DNA of 64,000 nucleotides from the NCBI RefSeq assembly GCF_019056395.1, contig NZ_CP077639.1, positions 2,668,001-2,732,000 of the forward strand, in the 5' to 3' direction. Source of the stretch: Terribacillus sp. DMT04. Lineage in GTDB: Bacteria > Bacillota > Bacilli > Bacillales > Amphibacillaceae. The translations under genes were made by a program, and so were the position numbers. Each line of letters starts with the position of its first letter. Positions within the stretch are counted from its first letter, which is position 1. Shown here piece after piece: positions 1-12,100 of this stretch. The notes beneath the pieces were generated by a model. That model did no database searches. It saw nothing but the letters and a program-made list of their open reading frames with translations, and had not been told where the DNA came from.

Positions 1-191
1 CCAAACACAGCTATCGGCATACTACTTTGATACATATTGATAAAACCATTTACCGGCAGAAAGCAATACGTCAGCAGCTTGGACAGCGTCCCTAAATGTA
101 ATGAAAATTTTCGCTGCAAAATGACACCAACACCAAGCAGCAGTAATAAAGGCGCAATTACTTCCAAGAAAATAAGCGATAATACAGCCAT
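1..191 (-). CDS. AEC-family (auxin efflux carrier-like) transporter, N-terminal fragment
   Basis: Only the first 63 codons lie in the window; the rest is beyond position 1. The ATG at 191 follows a strong GGAGGGG ribosome-binding site. The product begins with a hydrophobic helix (residues about 3-24), a short basic segment (QRKF) and a second hydrophobic stretch with TYCFLPV. This layout is typical of the start of AEC-family permeases, which export or import small organic acids or similar solutes across the membrane. The family call rests on a short fragment and the substrate cannot be judged. A good -10 box (TATAAT, about 227-232 on the complement) lies upstream. Confidence 0.55.
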   Translation of the reverse strand, partial: MAVLSLIFLEVIAPLLLLLGVGVILQRKFSLHLGTLSKLLTYCFLPVNGFINMYQSSMPIAVF

Positions 192-263
192 AAGTCCCCT
201 CCTCATTTGAAAGCGGATACATATGTATTATACTGCTATCGTTTTTAAATCTCTATAAAATTA

Positions 264-296
264 TTGAAAAAAGCAGCCACCAATTGGCGGCTGCTT
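264..296 (-). terminator. Rho-independent terminator after the LPNTS surface protein
   Basis: On the minus strand an 11-bp stem (AAGCAGCCGCC paired with GGTGGCTGCTT) is followed by a run of six T. It starts four bases past the stop codon of the surface-protein gene. Confidence 0.85.
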
Positions 297-299
297 ATA

Positions 300-2393
300 T
301 TAAGCGCGCTTGCGAAGCTTGTTGATTACAAAGAATATAACACCTGCAGCAATTGCACCAGCTCCTGCTAGCATCCAGTTGAACACATTTGTACTCGTGT
401 TCGGCAGGTGCTGTCCTTTCGGATCTTCACCTGCATCAAGTGCAGCAGCCGCTGTTGGCACAGTTTGTTGCTCAGCTGCATCTGTCCCGTCAGTCTTTTC
501 TGTATTTATCTCTGTTTTTACTTCTTCTGTTTGTTCTGGTTTTTGTTCCGTCTCATCAGCTGGTTTTTCGTTTTCCGCTATTTCTTCTTCCCCAGCCTGT
601 TCAGGTGTTTCTGCTGTTTCTTCCTCTTTTGTGTCTTCTGGTTTAGGCTCTTCTTCTGCCGGGTTCTTCGTTTCATTTTCTGGCTGTTCCGCCTCTTCTT
701 CTGGCGCTGGCTTTACAGCTGGTTCTTCGCCAAGTGCATATGCAGCAATCGTACCAGACACTTCATGCGCTGCTAGGAGAATTGGCTGATTTGTCGGGCT
801 TTCATCAGCTGCAATATATGTCAGCCCTTCTGGCGCAACATCACCGCTATTGCTATCGACTGCCGCTTCATCTCCTTGGAAATTCCGGCTCGTGAAATAT
901 GTTGAAAATGATGGGCTAGCAGGGTTTGACATGTCGTAAGCCATAATACCGCCTGTCCGTTCCAAGCCGATGAAAGCATATGTAGTGCCGTCTACGTCAC
1001 CTGTGATAACAGACTCTGGTTCTGGACCTTTATCATCACTGCGGTTATCGAACTTATCTTCGTCGTTTGTTGCGTTAAAGTACTCTGGGATTGCCGCTGC
1101 CGTTATTTTTTCGAAATCTGCACCGCTATCATAAACCTGCTGCAGTGAATTCGCATCCCAAACAGAGAAACTGCGTGTGCCATAAGCATACACTGCTTCA
1201 TACTTCCCATCTTCATTTTTAGGAGCAACGGTACTTGTTTTCAAGCGTCCCAAGCTCTCCTTTTCGAACAATCTATTCTCTATAAGCTGATCCAGCTGTT
1301 CCTGGTTGTAGCCTTCATATAAGTCAGCATTCAGTGCATACATGTCTTCTTCTGCTAAGTCAGCAACTCTTTCTTCCTCTGAAAAGCCATCCCATTCTTG
1401 GGCATCTCCTTCATTTGCTGTCAGGATATACGTATTACCTCCAGATTGAAAGCTCGTCATTCCGTCTGGCATATACATGCCGAGCACTGGCCAATTTCCA
1501 ATCTCAATACCACCATCCTTATTGGAAGGATCCAGTTCTACACCAGCTTTAGAGAAATCTTTATACCCTAAACTCTTTACTGTCGTGAAGCTGTTTGTTT
1601 GCAAATCAAGTTTTGCAATGGCATTACTTTCTTGGATGGCGACATATGCAAATCGGCTATCTTTGTCGACTGTAATGTATTCTGGTTCAAGATTTTCTGC
1701 ATAAGAGGAATTTTCTGGATCAGGATTAACTTTTCTTACATCATCCTCCACGATATCATCCGTAAATGCCGCTGTTTCAGCTGTTAAGTTATCTGTGCCA
1801 TTTGCGATATTAATAATACTGACAGAACCTTCCGGGTTTACGGTGTAATCTTCGGACGGCTCCCCTTCATTCGCCACAAGCACTTTTGTTCCGTCCGGCG
1901 TGAACGTTACCATATCCGGTAAAGCACCTACTTCTACACTGGCCAATGTATTCCCGTCCGTATCAAGCAGTACCACATGACCAGGATCTGTTTTCACTTC
2001 ACTTGGTACTGCGACTGCGATATAGCTGCCATCAGGATGAATGGCTACGCTCGTTACATCAGAGGCACTTACTCCAAAAGATTCCAATGCAACTCGTTTT
2101 ACGAGCGGTATTTCTTTCCCATCCTTTAATGCAGCCAAATCAAGGATATCCAATGATTTTGCTGCTCCATTTACAGAGAAAGCATGTTGTGTGTTTGCAT
2201 CATACGCGACAATCTCTGTACCACCCTCTCCTACTGCTGCCCCGCTCGTATAACGGCCAATTTGTTCGATGTGAAGCGCTTGTCCCGGATTTTGGCTGTA
2301 CACGTTCAAGTCGTCTGCTGCATGTCCGACAGCAGGAACTGCCAAAGCCGCTGCCGCTAGCGACATGGCCGTGAGTTTCTTCCATTTGTTCAT
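300..2393 (-). CDS. Choice-of-anchor I family cell-wall-anchored protein (LPNTS)
   Basis: Secreted protein of 697 residues. The start is set at the ATG at 2393 because MNKWKK begins a classical signal peptide ending in GHA-ADD, with AGGTGG just upstream; an open frame further upstream lacks such features. Residues about 30-560 form the propeller-like body shared by choice-of-anchor I proteins: repeats such as AIHPDGSYIAVA and TFTPDGTKVLVANEGEP, and a late GDVAPEGLTYI...EVSGTIAAY block typical of the family. The enzymatic role is unproven; relatives are often labelled alkaline phosphatase-like. Residues about 570-655 are a Pro/Glu/Thr-rich wall-spanning linker. The sorting signal is LPNTS (663-667), then a membrane segment and the basic tail NKLRKRA. 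The adjacent sortase could anchor it, but this signal differs from the LPQTG of the giant adhesin. A terminator separates the two transcription units. Confidence 0.85.
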   Translation of the reverse strand: MNKWKKLTAMSLAAAALAVPAVGHAADDLNVYSQNPGQALHIEQIGRYTSGAAVGEGGTEIVAYDANTQHAFSVNGAAKSLDILDLAALKDGKEIPLVKRVALESFGVSASDVTSVAIHPDGSYIAVAVPSEVKTDPGHVVLLDTDGNTLASVEVGALPDMVTFTPDGTKVLVANEGEPSEDYTVNPEGSVSIINIANGTDNLTAETAAFTDDIVEDDVRKVNPDPENSSYAENLEPEYITVDKDSRFAYVAIQESNAIAKLDLQTNSFTTVKSLGYKDFSKAGVELDPSNKDGGIEIGNWPVLGMYMPDGMTSFQSGGNTYILTANEGDAQEWDGFSEEERVADLAEEDMYALNADLYEGYNQEQLDQLIENRLFEKESLGRLKTSTVAPKNEDGKYEAVYAYGTRSFSVWDANSLQQVYDSGADFEKITAAAIPEYFNATNDEDKFDNRSDDKGPEPESVITGDVDGTTYAFIGLERTGGIMAYDMSNPASPSFSTYFTSRNFQGDEAAVDSNSGDVAPEGLTYIAADESPTNQPILLAAHEVSGTIAAYALGEEPAVKPAPEEEAEQPENETKNPAEEEPKPEDTKEEETAETPEQAGEEEIAENEKPADETEQKPEQTEEVKTEINTEKTDGTDAAEQQTVPTAAAALDAGEDPKGQHLPNTSTNVFNWMLAGAGAIAAGVIFFVINKLRKRA

Positions 2394-2500
2394 CTTTATC
2401 AACGCCACCTCTATGTCATATGTATGAAAGTCATCATAGCGAACTGCCGTGAAGTTACTGTTAACTTTGTCTAAATTTCTTGTAATATCGTAAGAGAAAA

Positions 2501-2530
2501 CAAAAAGGGATGCCGGTTCATGGCATCCCT
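2501..2530 (-). terminator. Terminator of the adhesin-sortase operon
   Basis: Minus-strand stem AGGGATGCC / GGCATCCCT with a 7-base loop, followed by TTTTTGTTTT. It lies about 75 nt past the sortase stop codon and upstream of the LPNTS gene, so that gene needs its own promoter. Confidence 0.85.
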
Positions 2531-2605
2531 TGTCATTATGTCTGTTATTCTCGTACACTATCTCCCCATCCACTGAAGGACGAGATGAACAATTCAGAGC
2601 GCTGT

Positions 2606-3196
2606 CTAGCTGTTTTCAATAACCTCTGTTAATTTTCCTGTTACTGCAACCCGCTGCTGACCAGATAGTGTACACGTAACCAACGTAATCTCTGGTTCGT
2701 CTTTATTATCCAGTATGTCAACTGCTTCCGGGTTGACGATTTCTACGCTGTTCACCTCGTAAACATAGGTCGCATCTTTATCTTGCAGCTTAATTTCTGC
2801 TCCTGGTTTCACTTCAGGAAGCTGCCGGAAGAATCGCCCGTCGCGGTAGCCGCGATGACCGGCGATGGTGAAATTATCTTTCGCAGGGTCTTGGTCTGTT
2901 TTAATTTGCGTTAAGGCAACAGCTAAATTGTCTTCTGTTGTTTCATTGAGCACATATTGCTCCAAATCAATAGAAGGAATTTCTAGCTTCATTGTTTCTT
3001 TTAGTTCTTCTTCTGACCATTTCTTACTAGTCTCTCCCTCTGCTTGTGGAGCGTCACCGGCTTCGATACTCGCAAAAGCTTTCTCCAATTCCGTCACTTC
3101 TTTGGCATGCATCTTTTCCATGGTGAAGGGAGTGGCAACAAGTGCCACTCCAATCAGCAGAAAGACAATTCCTATGATCAGTTTTCCTTTTTTCAT
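2606..3196 (-). CDS. Class A-type sortase
   Basis: Transpeptidase of 196 residues that would cut LPXT-G/S sorting signals and join surface proteins to peptidoglycan precursors on the outer membrane face. Residues 5-24 form an N-terminal membrane anchor. The catalytic triad is visible: His114 in IAGHRGY, Cys175 in TLVTCTLSG and Arg182 in QQRVAVTG. There is no C-terminal membrane helix, as pilin-polymerising class C enzymes have, and no class B insertion, so class A fits best. The ATG at 3196 is chosen because GAGGAAG precedes it. It sits one base after the stop codon of the giant adhesin (TAA-G-ATG), so translation is probably coupled. The substrates by context are the LPQTG adhesin and perhaps the LPNTS protein. 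Confidence 0.9.
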   Translation of the reverse strand: MKKGKLIIGIVFLLIGVALVATPFTMEKMHAKEVTELEKAFASIEAGDAPQAEGETSKKWSEEELKETMKLEIPSIDLEQYVLNETTEDNLAVALTQIKTDQDPAKDNFTIAGHRGYRDGRFFRQLPEVKPGAEIKLQDKDATYVYEVNSVEIVNPEAVDILDNKDEPEITLVTCTLSGQQRVAVTGKLTEVIENS

Positions 3197-3197
3197 C

Positions 3198-6100
3198 TTA
3201 CTTCCTCTTTCTGACTGTCTGCGTACGGAAAGCATTCCAAATGAATGTTCCGCCTATACCGACAGAAAGGATACCAGCCATCCAAAGCATAGTAAGCAGC
3301 TGTTCTCCAGTTTGCGGCAAGCTAGCAGGCAATCCTTGCTGGTTATTCGCTGCCGGACGAGCATTTGTTCCGCTGCTCGGTGTAATAGATGTAGCAGGTT
3401 TTACAGACGATCCTGACTTCGGACTTTCTGTTACTGTACCCGTATTTGTAGGTGTTTCACCATCTGTTGGCTGCTCTGGATCTGACGGTGTGTCGCCATC
3501 TGTTGGTTGTTCTGGTTGTTCTGGATTCGGCTCTATCGTGTTTGTTGCTGTGACGATAGCTGGTGTTTGCTGTGCTATTTCAATTGTGAACACAATTGGC
3601 GTGTTATCCAGTTGGTAGCCAGCTGGCGCTTTTGTTTCAACGAATTGATAATCGCCTGGCTGCAATCCTTCCACTGTAATCCGACCTTCTGTGTCTGTGA
3701 CAAGGTCTTCTTTTATCGTGTTACCTTTCTCATCAAACAAGCTAAACACTGCATCTGCTAAACGTTTTGTGTTAGCCTCTGCGTCTACTTTCTCCAAAAT
3801 GACGGTTCCAGGTGTTTGTTCGTTTACTGCCGTTACGACAACAGGTTCTGTCTGACCTTTTTCCACTGTTACGTCAATTGGCGTGTTATCCAATTCATAT
3901 CCTGCTGGTGCTTTTGTTTCAATGAACTGGTATGTTCCTGGCTTCAGATCTTCGACTGCGATTTCGCCGTTCTCATCCGTGACAAGCTGTTCTTTTACTG
4001 CGTCACCTTTCGCATTCACAAGTTGGAAGACCGCGCCTGCTAATTTCTCTGTGTTGTTGTCTGCATCGACTTTTTCAAGCTTAACGTTTCCAGGTGTTAA
4101 GTTGTTCTCTGCTGTGACAACGGCTGTTTCTTGCTGGCCTTTATCAACCTTTACGTTAATCGGTGTTGCATCTAAGTCGTAACCAGCTGGTGCTTTTGTT
4201 TCGATAAATTGATAGTTTCCTGGCTTTAGACGATCCACTGTGATTTGGCCGTTCTCATCAGTAACGAGCTTTTCATTTACTACGTCACCTTCTGCGTTCA
4301 CAAGCTTGAAGACTGCACCTTCCAATTTCACTTCATTGTTATCTGCATCGACTTTTTCAAGGGCGACGCTTCCTGTTGTGAGTTCATTAACAGCCGTCAC
4401 TACTGCTGCTTCTTTTTGCCCTTTTTCAACCGTGACGTTGATAGCTGTATCATCCAACTCATACCCTGCTGGTGCTTTTGTTTCCACAAATGTGTAAGTT
4501 CCTGGCGCTAGATCTTCTACAAGAATACGTCCTTCTCCATCTGTGTGCAGCTGTTCTTTTACTGTGTTTCCTTTTTCATCTAGCAATTTAAATGCTGCAT
4601 TTTCCAAATGTATCTCCGGATTGTCATTGTCTACTTTAATCAGTGATACGATACCTGGCTGCAGGGTATTTTCTGCAGTGACAGTAAGGGCTGTTTGCTG
4701 TCCTTTTTCAATTGTGATCGCAATCGGCGTATCATCCAGCACATAATTCTCTGGTGCGCTTGTTTCGATCAACTGATAGTTGCCTGGTTTCAAGTCGGTA
4801 ATTGTCAGCAAACCATCACTGTTCGTTGTTAATCCTTCTTGCAATGTGTCACCGTTGCTGTCCAGTAAACGGAACACTGCATTGGAAAGCATTATATTGT
4901 TATCTGCGCTGTCGACTTTCTTCAGCTGAACTGCTCCCGTGGAGAGTTCATTTTGCAGCTGAACGACTGCTGTTTCTTGCTGGCTGCGTTCAATTGTTAC
5001 CGGTTTAGCTGTCGGATCTAAATCGTAGCCAAATGGTGCTTTTGTTTCTTTGATAAGATAGCTGCCTGGAACGAGATCTTTGAAAACAAGCTTTCCTTCT
5101 TTATCTGTTGTACCAGACGCAACCTTTTCTCCTTCAGCTGTCAGTAAGTCGAATGAAGCTCCTTCCAGACCTAGCTTCTCATCGACGCTGTCGTGCTTCA
5201 CAATTTCTAAGGATCCTTTTTCCAGATCATTTTCCGCTATAAGTGTCAATTTTTCCTGCTGACTTCTTTCAATTACAAACGGGATTGGTGTTTGATCTGT
5301 TATAAAGTCTGCAGGTGCTGCAGTCTCAACAAATTGGTAGCTTCCTGGTGCCAAATCATTGACTGTAAGGCTGCCTGCCTCGTCTGTCTTCATATCTGCT
5401 TGGATTACCTTGCCATCCTGATTCTGCAGTTCGAAAACAGCTCCTGCCAGTTTCTCTTCACTATCGTGTGCATTGATTTTCGTTAATTCCACACTGCCTG
5501 GAATGAGTTTGTTAGCTGCAGAGACAACAAGCTGCTCTTGCTGATTCTTGCTTATTTCAAAATCGATTGGCTTTTCGTTTAGTACATAATCGGCTGGTGC
5601 TTTTGTTTCAACAAACTGGTAAGCACCTGGTTTCAAATCTTCGACAACGATTCTGCCATTTGCATCTGTTGTTAGCTTTTCTTCAACCGTGTTGCCTTTG
5701 CTGTCGACGAGTTTGAATGTAGCGCCTGCTAGAGTGATGGAATCATCCAGGCTGTCTTTCTTCTCTAAAACAACGCTTCCCGGAATCAGTTCATTCTCAG
5801 CACGTACAACAGCTGCTTCATTTTGACTGCGCGTTACTTCCACGCCAATTGGTGTTTCGTCTAGTACGTAGTTTTCTGGTGCTTTTGTTTCAATAAATTG
5901 ATACTTTCCTGGTGCCAAGTTCGAAACGATAATGCGGCCGTCCGAATCGGTAACCAGCTTTTCTTGTACGGTTGCACCAGCTTCATCAACTAATTTGTAC
6001 TCCGCTCCTTGAAGCGGTACACCTTCATTGTCTTTGTCTACTTTAATCAAGGATACAGCACCTGGTGTAAGTGTATTTTCCACTTCCACTGTCGGAATCA

Positions 6101-9100
6101 CTTGCTGTCCTTTGTCAATTGTAAAGATGATTGGTGTATCATTCAGCACATAATCTGCTGGCGCTTTAGTTTCCACTAGCTGATAATCGCCTGGCTTCAA
6201 GTTGGCGATTGCTAACTCACCAGCTTCATTTGTTGTTAAACCGGTTTGCAATACTTTTCCGTTTTCATCTTGCAGCGTAAATTCTGCTCCTGTTAAGCCA
6301 ATTGTGTTTTCTTCACTGTCGACTTTCTTCAATAGAATAGATCCTGTTGAGAGTTTGTCGACTTGCTGTTTTGTTACGGTTTCTTTTTGGCTGCGTTCTA
6401 CTGTGACAGGAATTGGTGTACGATCCACGTCATAGCCGAATGGTGCTTTCGTTTCTACAATCACATACTCACCTGGAAGCAGATTGCTAAACCGAAGTAT
6501 TCCTGTTTCGTCGGTCTTGCCTGACGCAACAGTTACCCCAGCAGAAGTACGAAGCTCGTATTCTGCTCCTTCCAAGCCTTTCGCTGTATCATCTTCGCCA
6601 ACCTTCTTCATTTCCACAGCGCCTCGTTTTAGCTCATTCGTCGCTGTTACTGAAACTGTTTTTTCCTGGCTGCGTTCCACTTCCACTGTAATTGGTGTGC
6701 CATCCAAAACAAAGTGTTCTGGCGCTTTTACTTCTTCAAATTGATACGTTCCTGGCGCCAAATCTTTCACAACTATTTTGCCATCTTTATCTGTGATCAA
6801 ATTGTCTTTTACGATAGTGCCTGCTGCATCCTTCAGCACATATTCTGCACCAGCTAATGTTTCCTCTGTATGGTGTTTGTTCACTTTCGTCAGTTCCAGT
6901 GAACCTGGTGTTAACGTGTTCGTCTGTTCAATGACAAGTGCTTCTTGCTGGCTCTTATCTACCGTAAATTCAATTGCTTCTTTGTCTAATTCGTAATCGT
7001 TTGGAGCTGTTACTTCAACAAATTGATAGTCACCTGGCTTCAGATTTTCTACTACAATGCGTCCGTCATCACCAGTTGTCAATTTTTCCTCAACAACGTC
7101 GCCTTTACTGTTCACTAGCTGGAAAACTGCGCCTTCTAGTTTGATCGTATGATCCGCACTGTCCACTTTCTCTAAGACAACACTTCCTGGGATGAGCGCA
7201 TTTGCTGCTGTTACGACAGCTGCTGCTTTCTGCCCTTTTTCCACTGTTACTTCTATTGGCGTGTCATCAAGCTGATAGTGTTCAGGTGCTTTTGTTTCTA
7301 CAAACGTATATGTCCCTGGTGCCAAATCTTCCACTACAATTTGCCCTGCTTCATTTGTAACCAGTGCTTCTTTTACTACCTCACCATTTGCATCCAGCAG
7401 CTTAAACTCTGCTCCGGCCAACTTCAAGTTATCATCATCTTCGTCCGTCTTGACCAAAACGACTGCTCCTGGCGTCAATGTGTTCGTTGCTGTTACTTCT
7501 ACCGCAGCGAGTTGTCCGCGTTCAATCGTGAATGGAAGTTTTTCATCATGCAGCTTATAATTTGCTGGTGCTTTTGATTCTTGGAAATAATAGTTACCTG
7601 GATGCAAATCAGCAACAGTCAGTTTGCCGTCTGCATCTGTTTTAAGTCCTTCTTTGACTAGGTCCCCATTCTCCTGGTAAAGCACAAATTCTGCTTCAGC
7701 CAAGACAGTGCCGTCCTTGTCGTCGACTTTTGTCAGCGTTACTTCTCCAGGTGTTAGCTTATTGCTGATTTCACGTTCTACTTGGATTTTTTCTTCGTTG
7801 CTTTTTTCAATCGTAAACTGTATAGGTGTAGCATCTACTTGATAATTGTTGGGTGCAGTTGTTTCAACAAGTTGATAGTTGCCCGGTGCTAGCTGGTCAA
7901 CAACCAATACACCTGCAGCATTTGTAGTCAAGCCTTCTCGAAGTGTGTCACCGTCTGCTGTTTGCAGTTCAAACACTGCTCCTTCCAGCAAGCTCTCTTT
8001 CTGGTCGGCATCCACTTTCGTTAGTTTCATGCTGCCCGTTACTAATTTGTTTTCAATCATACCTAAATCAACTTGCGCTTCTTTATTTGGATCAATTGTA
8101 AATTTATGCACGGTTTGATCCAGCTGGTAAAATTCTGGTGCTTTTGTTTCGACGATCGTATAGGTGCCTGGACGAAGGTCTTTTACTTCAACCAAACCAT
8201 TCTCATCACTTGTGATGCCTTCTTTTACTGCATTTCCCTCAGCATCTTTCACTGTGAAAACAGCGCCTTGCAGCGGATCACCCGCTTCATCTGTTTTTTG
8301 CAGTTTTACACTGCCTCTTTTAATTGTGTTGTCTTTAGTAACCTCTGTTACCCACGTTTGATTTTCTTGAATATTGAAATACACAGGATCTGCATTCAAT
8401 TCATACAAATCTGGTGCTGCTGTTTCAACCCAGCGATAGTTCCCTGCATCCAAATCTTTGACAGAAATAATTCCGTCTTCATTTGTAGTGAGCTTGTTTT
8501 GTCTTTGTTTCCATTCGCCATCGATTTGCTGCTCTAGTTCAAATACAGCACCGGCGATAGGTTTACCTGTTTCAGCATCTCTTTTCGTTATTTGTGCATC
8601 GCGCGTAATTTCTTTATTTTCAATCGTAACTTTCGATTCACCGTCTACGGTTACTTTTTGTGTATCTTGGATACCTACCACATAACCTTCTGGCGCTTTA
8701 TCCTCTTTTAACAGATAGTTTTCATATAGAAGGTTTTTGAAAACGGCTTTGCCATCTTCACCTGTTGTCACACTGCGAATCGCGATCTCACCTGCACTGT
8801 CGTATAACGTAAACGTTGCGCCCTTCAGCGGATCACCTGTAGCTGCGTCCACTTTGGCAACTTCCAAACTGCCGTATTCGCCGGATCCAGAACCACTGCC
8901 TCCGCTTCGTTTAACAACGATTGTTTTACTTGATTCTACGGTTTCTGTCGTAATGTTCTTTCCTGAGAATACCGCTTTATTGCTAACTTGCTGTCCATTT
9001 GCCGCATTGATGTAGGATTGATATTCCAGCATATAAGCACGATCGATATCTTTCAAGAAAGATAGTACGAACGTTTGGCTGCCATCATCAGCATGCGTAA

Positions 9101-12100
9101 TCTCTATCTTGTAATCTTCTTTTGGAACTTCTTCCCCTTTTGAAAGATTGCCTCTTTCATCAACATTTGTTGTGTAAAGCTTGAAGCTATCTTCCAAAAG
9201 GATTTGGTCCGCTCTTAGTTCATCCGTCACCTTTGCTTCGGTCACATGAGATTGCCCTTTATTAATATCGATTCTCCAATTAATTGCATTCCCATTTTGA
9301 GATCCATTTTTTTCGTTATAGTTGCCGCCATTGATGACAGATACATGCGCATCTAGGTTAACAGATTCCAGACCATCACTATCCAGCGTGGCGGTATTAT
9401 TGTAACGATTGACAATCAATTCTCCAGCAAGGCTGGTTTTGTATTCAATCCAGTAGGGCTTACTGTTATCTTTCAATATATTCACTTTAAAGCCTGGTTC
9501 ATCCTTTGCATTAGTTACCTTTTCAACTGTATAGTCTTTTCCTTCTGCTAAAAGCTCACCTTTATTTACACCATTCCACCAGCCCAAAAGGTTGGTGTCA
9601 TATACCTTAATGGAACCTTCTACCAAGTTTTGCTTACCTTGTATATAGTCAGTAACCGTAATATTCTTCAAATCTTTTAGATCATAGTTAACTCCGACGT
9701 TCCAAGTGATTTCTTTCGTTACAGCATTATAGGACCCATTCTTAAAACCGTTGTTCTTTGTATAGTCATCTGGATAGAACTCTGCTGTAGCTTCTTTGGT
9801 TTGCTCTTTCTCCCATTCATCCGTCCAGTCCAGCTGTACTTTGTTTTTAAATACTTTATTTTCCGTTAAGCTGTCATATTTGAAATCAGTAGAATACGTG
9901 ATTTTATGCGGTGTGTTGATTTGATTTTTGAATTCTACTGTAAATCCGTCTGGTGTAACGGTTAGTTCATACTCGTCTCTGGATACCTCTTTATTGCTAT
10001 CGCTATTAATAATCTTGAATGTATCCTCTTTCATCGTAAGACCCTTATTTGGGTACGTATCTGTAATAACGACATTCTTCATTTCATGGGAATCTTTATT
10101 GAAGTCAATGGTCCAATTGTTCGTTTTCTTTTGGTAATTGACATTCGAACTGAACTTAGAAAGTACTTGCTGTTTAATATCTCCGCCAGCACCCTTCTCA
10201 TACTCTCCAGTTGTCACCGTATTATTAATTCGGCCATCCTCTAATACGCGTCCTTCTGCTTTTGTTTGATATGTGATTTTATAGGCATTTTGAATGTCCT
10301 CATCAAATTGCAACTGGAAGCCGCGCTTTCCATCTTTGGCTGTCAATTCGTCTATATGATAGTTTTTAACTTCTGCTGCTGATACTTCTTCTCCGTTCTC
10401 TCCAATCGTAATTCTTTCCACACTAATATTGTCAAGCAGCATATGACTGTCATCAAACAAATCTGTTAATACTGCATCCTGCTGCTGGATTGTTTTTTCA
10501 TTATAGTTGTATTCTATTTCCCAAGTGATGATTTGCTTTTTCTCATCATAATGGGCGTTGGTCTTCTTCAACGGTTCTCCGCGCCTTACATGAACAGAGG
10601 CTTTAGCAGATAAATCCTTCTCAAGATTAGAACCTGTTAATGTAGCAGTGTTTGAATAATTTCTGCCGTCAGCGTCCGTAATATCTGTTGTAAACTCAAC
10701 CCGATACGCATCCTTCAGCTGCCCAAAACTAATGCCAAACGGTTCTTCCTGCACTTGGTAAGTAGAAGGATCTACAAGTTCTCCTTGCTTGACCGTTCCA
10801 TCCAACTGAACATCGAGTTTATATACGTTAATGGAACCCGACTGCAGCTGCAGGTTATCTTGAAGCGGATCTTGCAGTACTGCATCTTCAATCGTCGCCA
10901 GCTTTTTGTTGAAATCTACCGTCCATGTAATTTCTTTAGCATTATAGCCACGGTCGGCTTTGCCGGCTTTATCGATTGCAATCTCTGTTTTTGGTGTGAA
11001 TCTTATCGGAATAATGTCTATAGCTTCTTCTTTAATGGTGAAAACAATTTCCTGCTCAACACTTCCCACAATCTCTTCCTTGAATTCTGTCCACAAATGC
11101 AAGGTTCCTTTTACGTTGGACAGCTTGCTGATGTTGTCATTGAACGTCATCACGACCGTGCCATCCATTTTCATAACGTATGATCCGACACTATCATTGC
11201 CAAAGGCAAGCTCACCTTTTACATCATTGTAGAGCTTAAAGTAATCAGGCAGTTTGAAGGTAAATGTAGATCCTTCCCCATATGGATGCCCATTTTGCAA
11301 TGCCCATTCCATATCAATCGTAACTGCTTCTCCTAATGCTGGCTGGTTCTCAGGGTTTTCCTTAGCATCAATGATATCCCCTTTTTCATCTTTCAAAACA
11401 ACACTTGTAATAATGTTTTCTTCGATTTCACCAGTTTTGCGTTCTACATCTTCTGGTGCTTGTTCTTCTGCTTTCTCTTCATCTGTTTCTTCTTTTTCTG
11501 CTTCCGCTTCCGTTACCTCATCCGTTTTCTCTTCTCCTGCTTCAGGTGTTTCTTCTGTAGCAGGCTCCTTTACTTCTTCTTTTTCTTCCGCTGGCTTTTC
11601 TTCTGATGCACTTTCTTCCGATGCAGGTTCTTCATCGGCTAGCTTTTCTGCCGCTGCATTCTCTTCATCTGTTGATTGTTGATCAGCAGGCTGTTCTGTC
11701 GCTGCATCGTCTGCAGGTGTTTCTTCTGTTTGTTCTTTCTCCGTTGCTGGTTCTGCTGGCGTTTGCTCTGTCTCAGCTGGTACCGTCAAATACAAGGGCA
11801 CAAGCTGCACCTTACTTTCGACTGCGAAAGTTAGTTCCACTTGTTCTTCTTCGCTTTCTTGTACTGCCTGAGTACTGCTAACTAATACTTCTACCGCACC
11901 TTTAGCAGGTTCTTGCTCTCCATTTGTAAACTCGAAAGTTAAAAGGCCATCTTTCAGACTATACTTTCCTACTTCTTTGTTCTCTTCATTTACAAGAATG
12001 GCAGACTCTACTGCCTCAAAATCCAGCTGTTCTGGCAGTATAATCTGGTATGTATTTTCATCTGATGTGTGCTGGGTTTTGTTCCAATTCACTTTCAGCT

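Noticed and set aside
310-789. Ser-rich open frames on the plus strand opposite acidic linkers (also near 11254 and 27847)
   Set aside because: They are mirror images of Glu/Ala/Thr-rich coding regions, have no start signals, and lie antisense to well-supported genes.
3540-8890. Regular spaced repeats, considered as a CRISPR array
   Set aside because: The period is 282 bp, the repeats are in frame and code for SpaA domains, and there are no cas genes.
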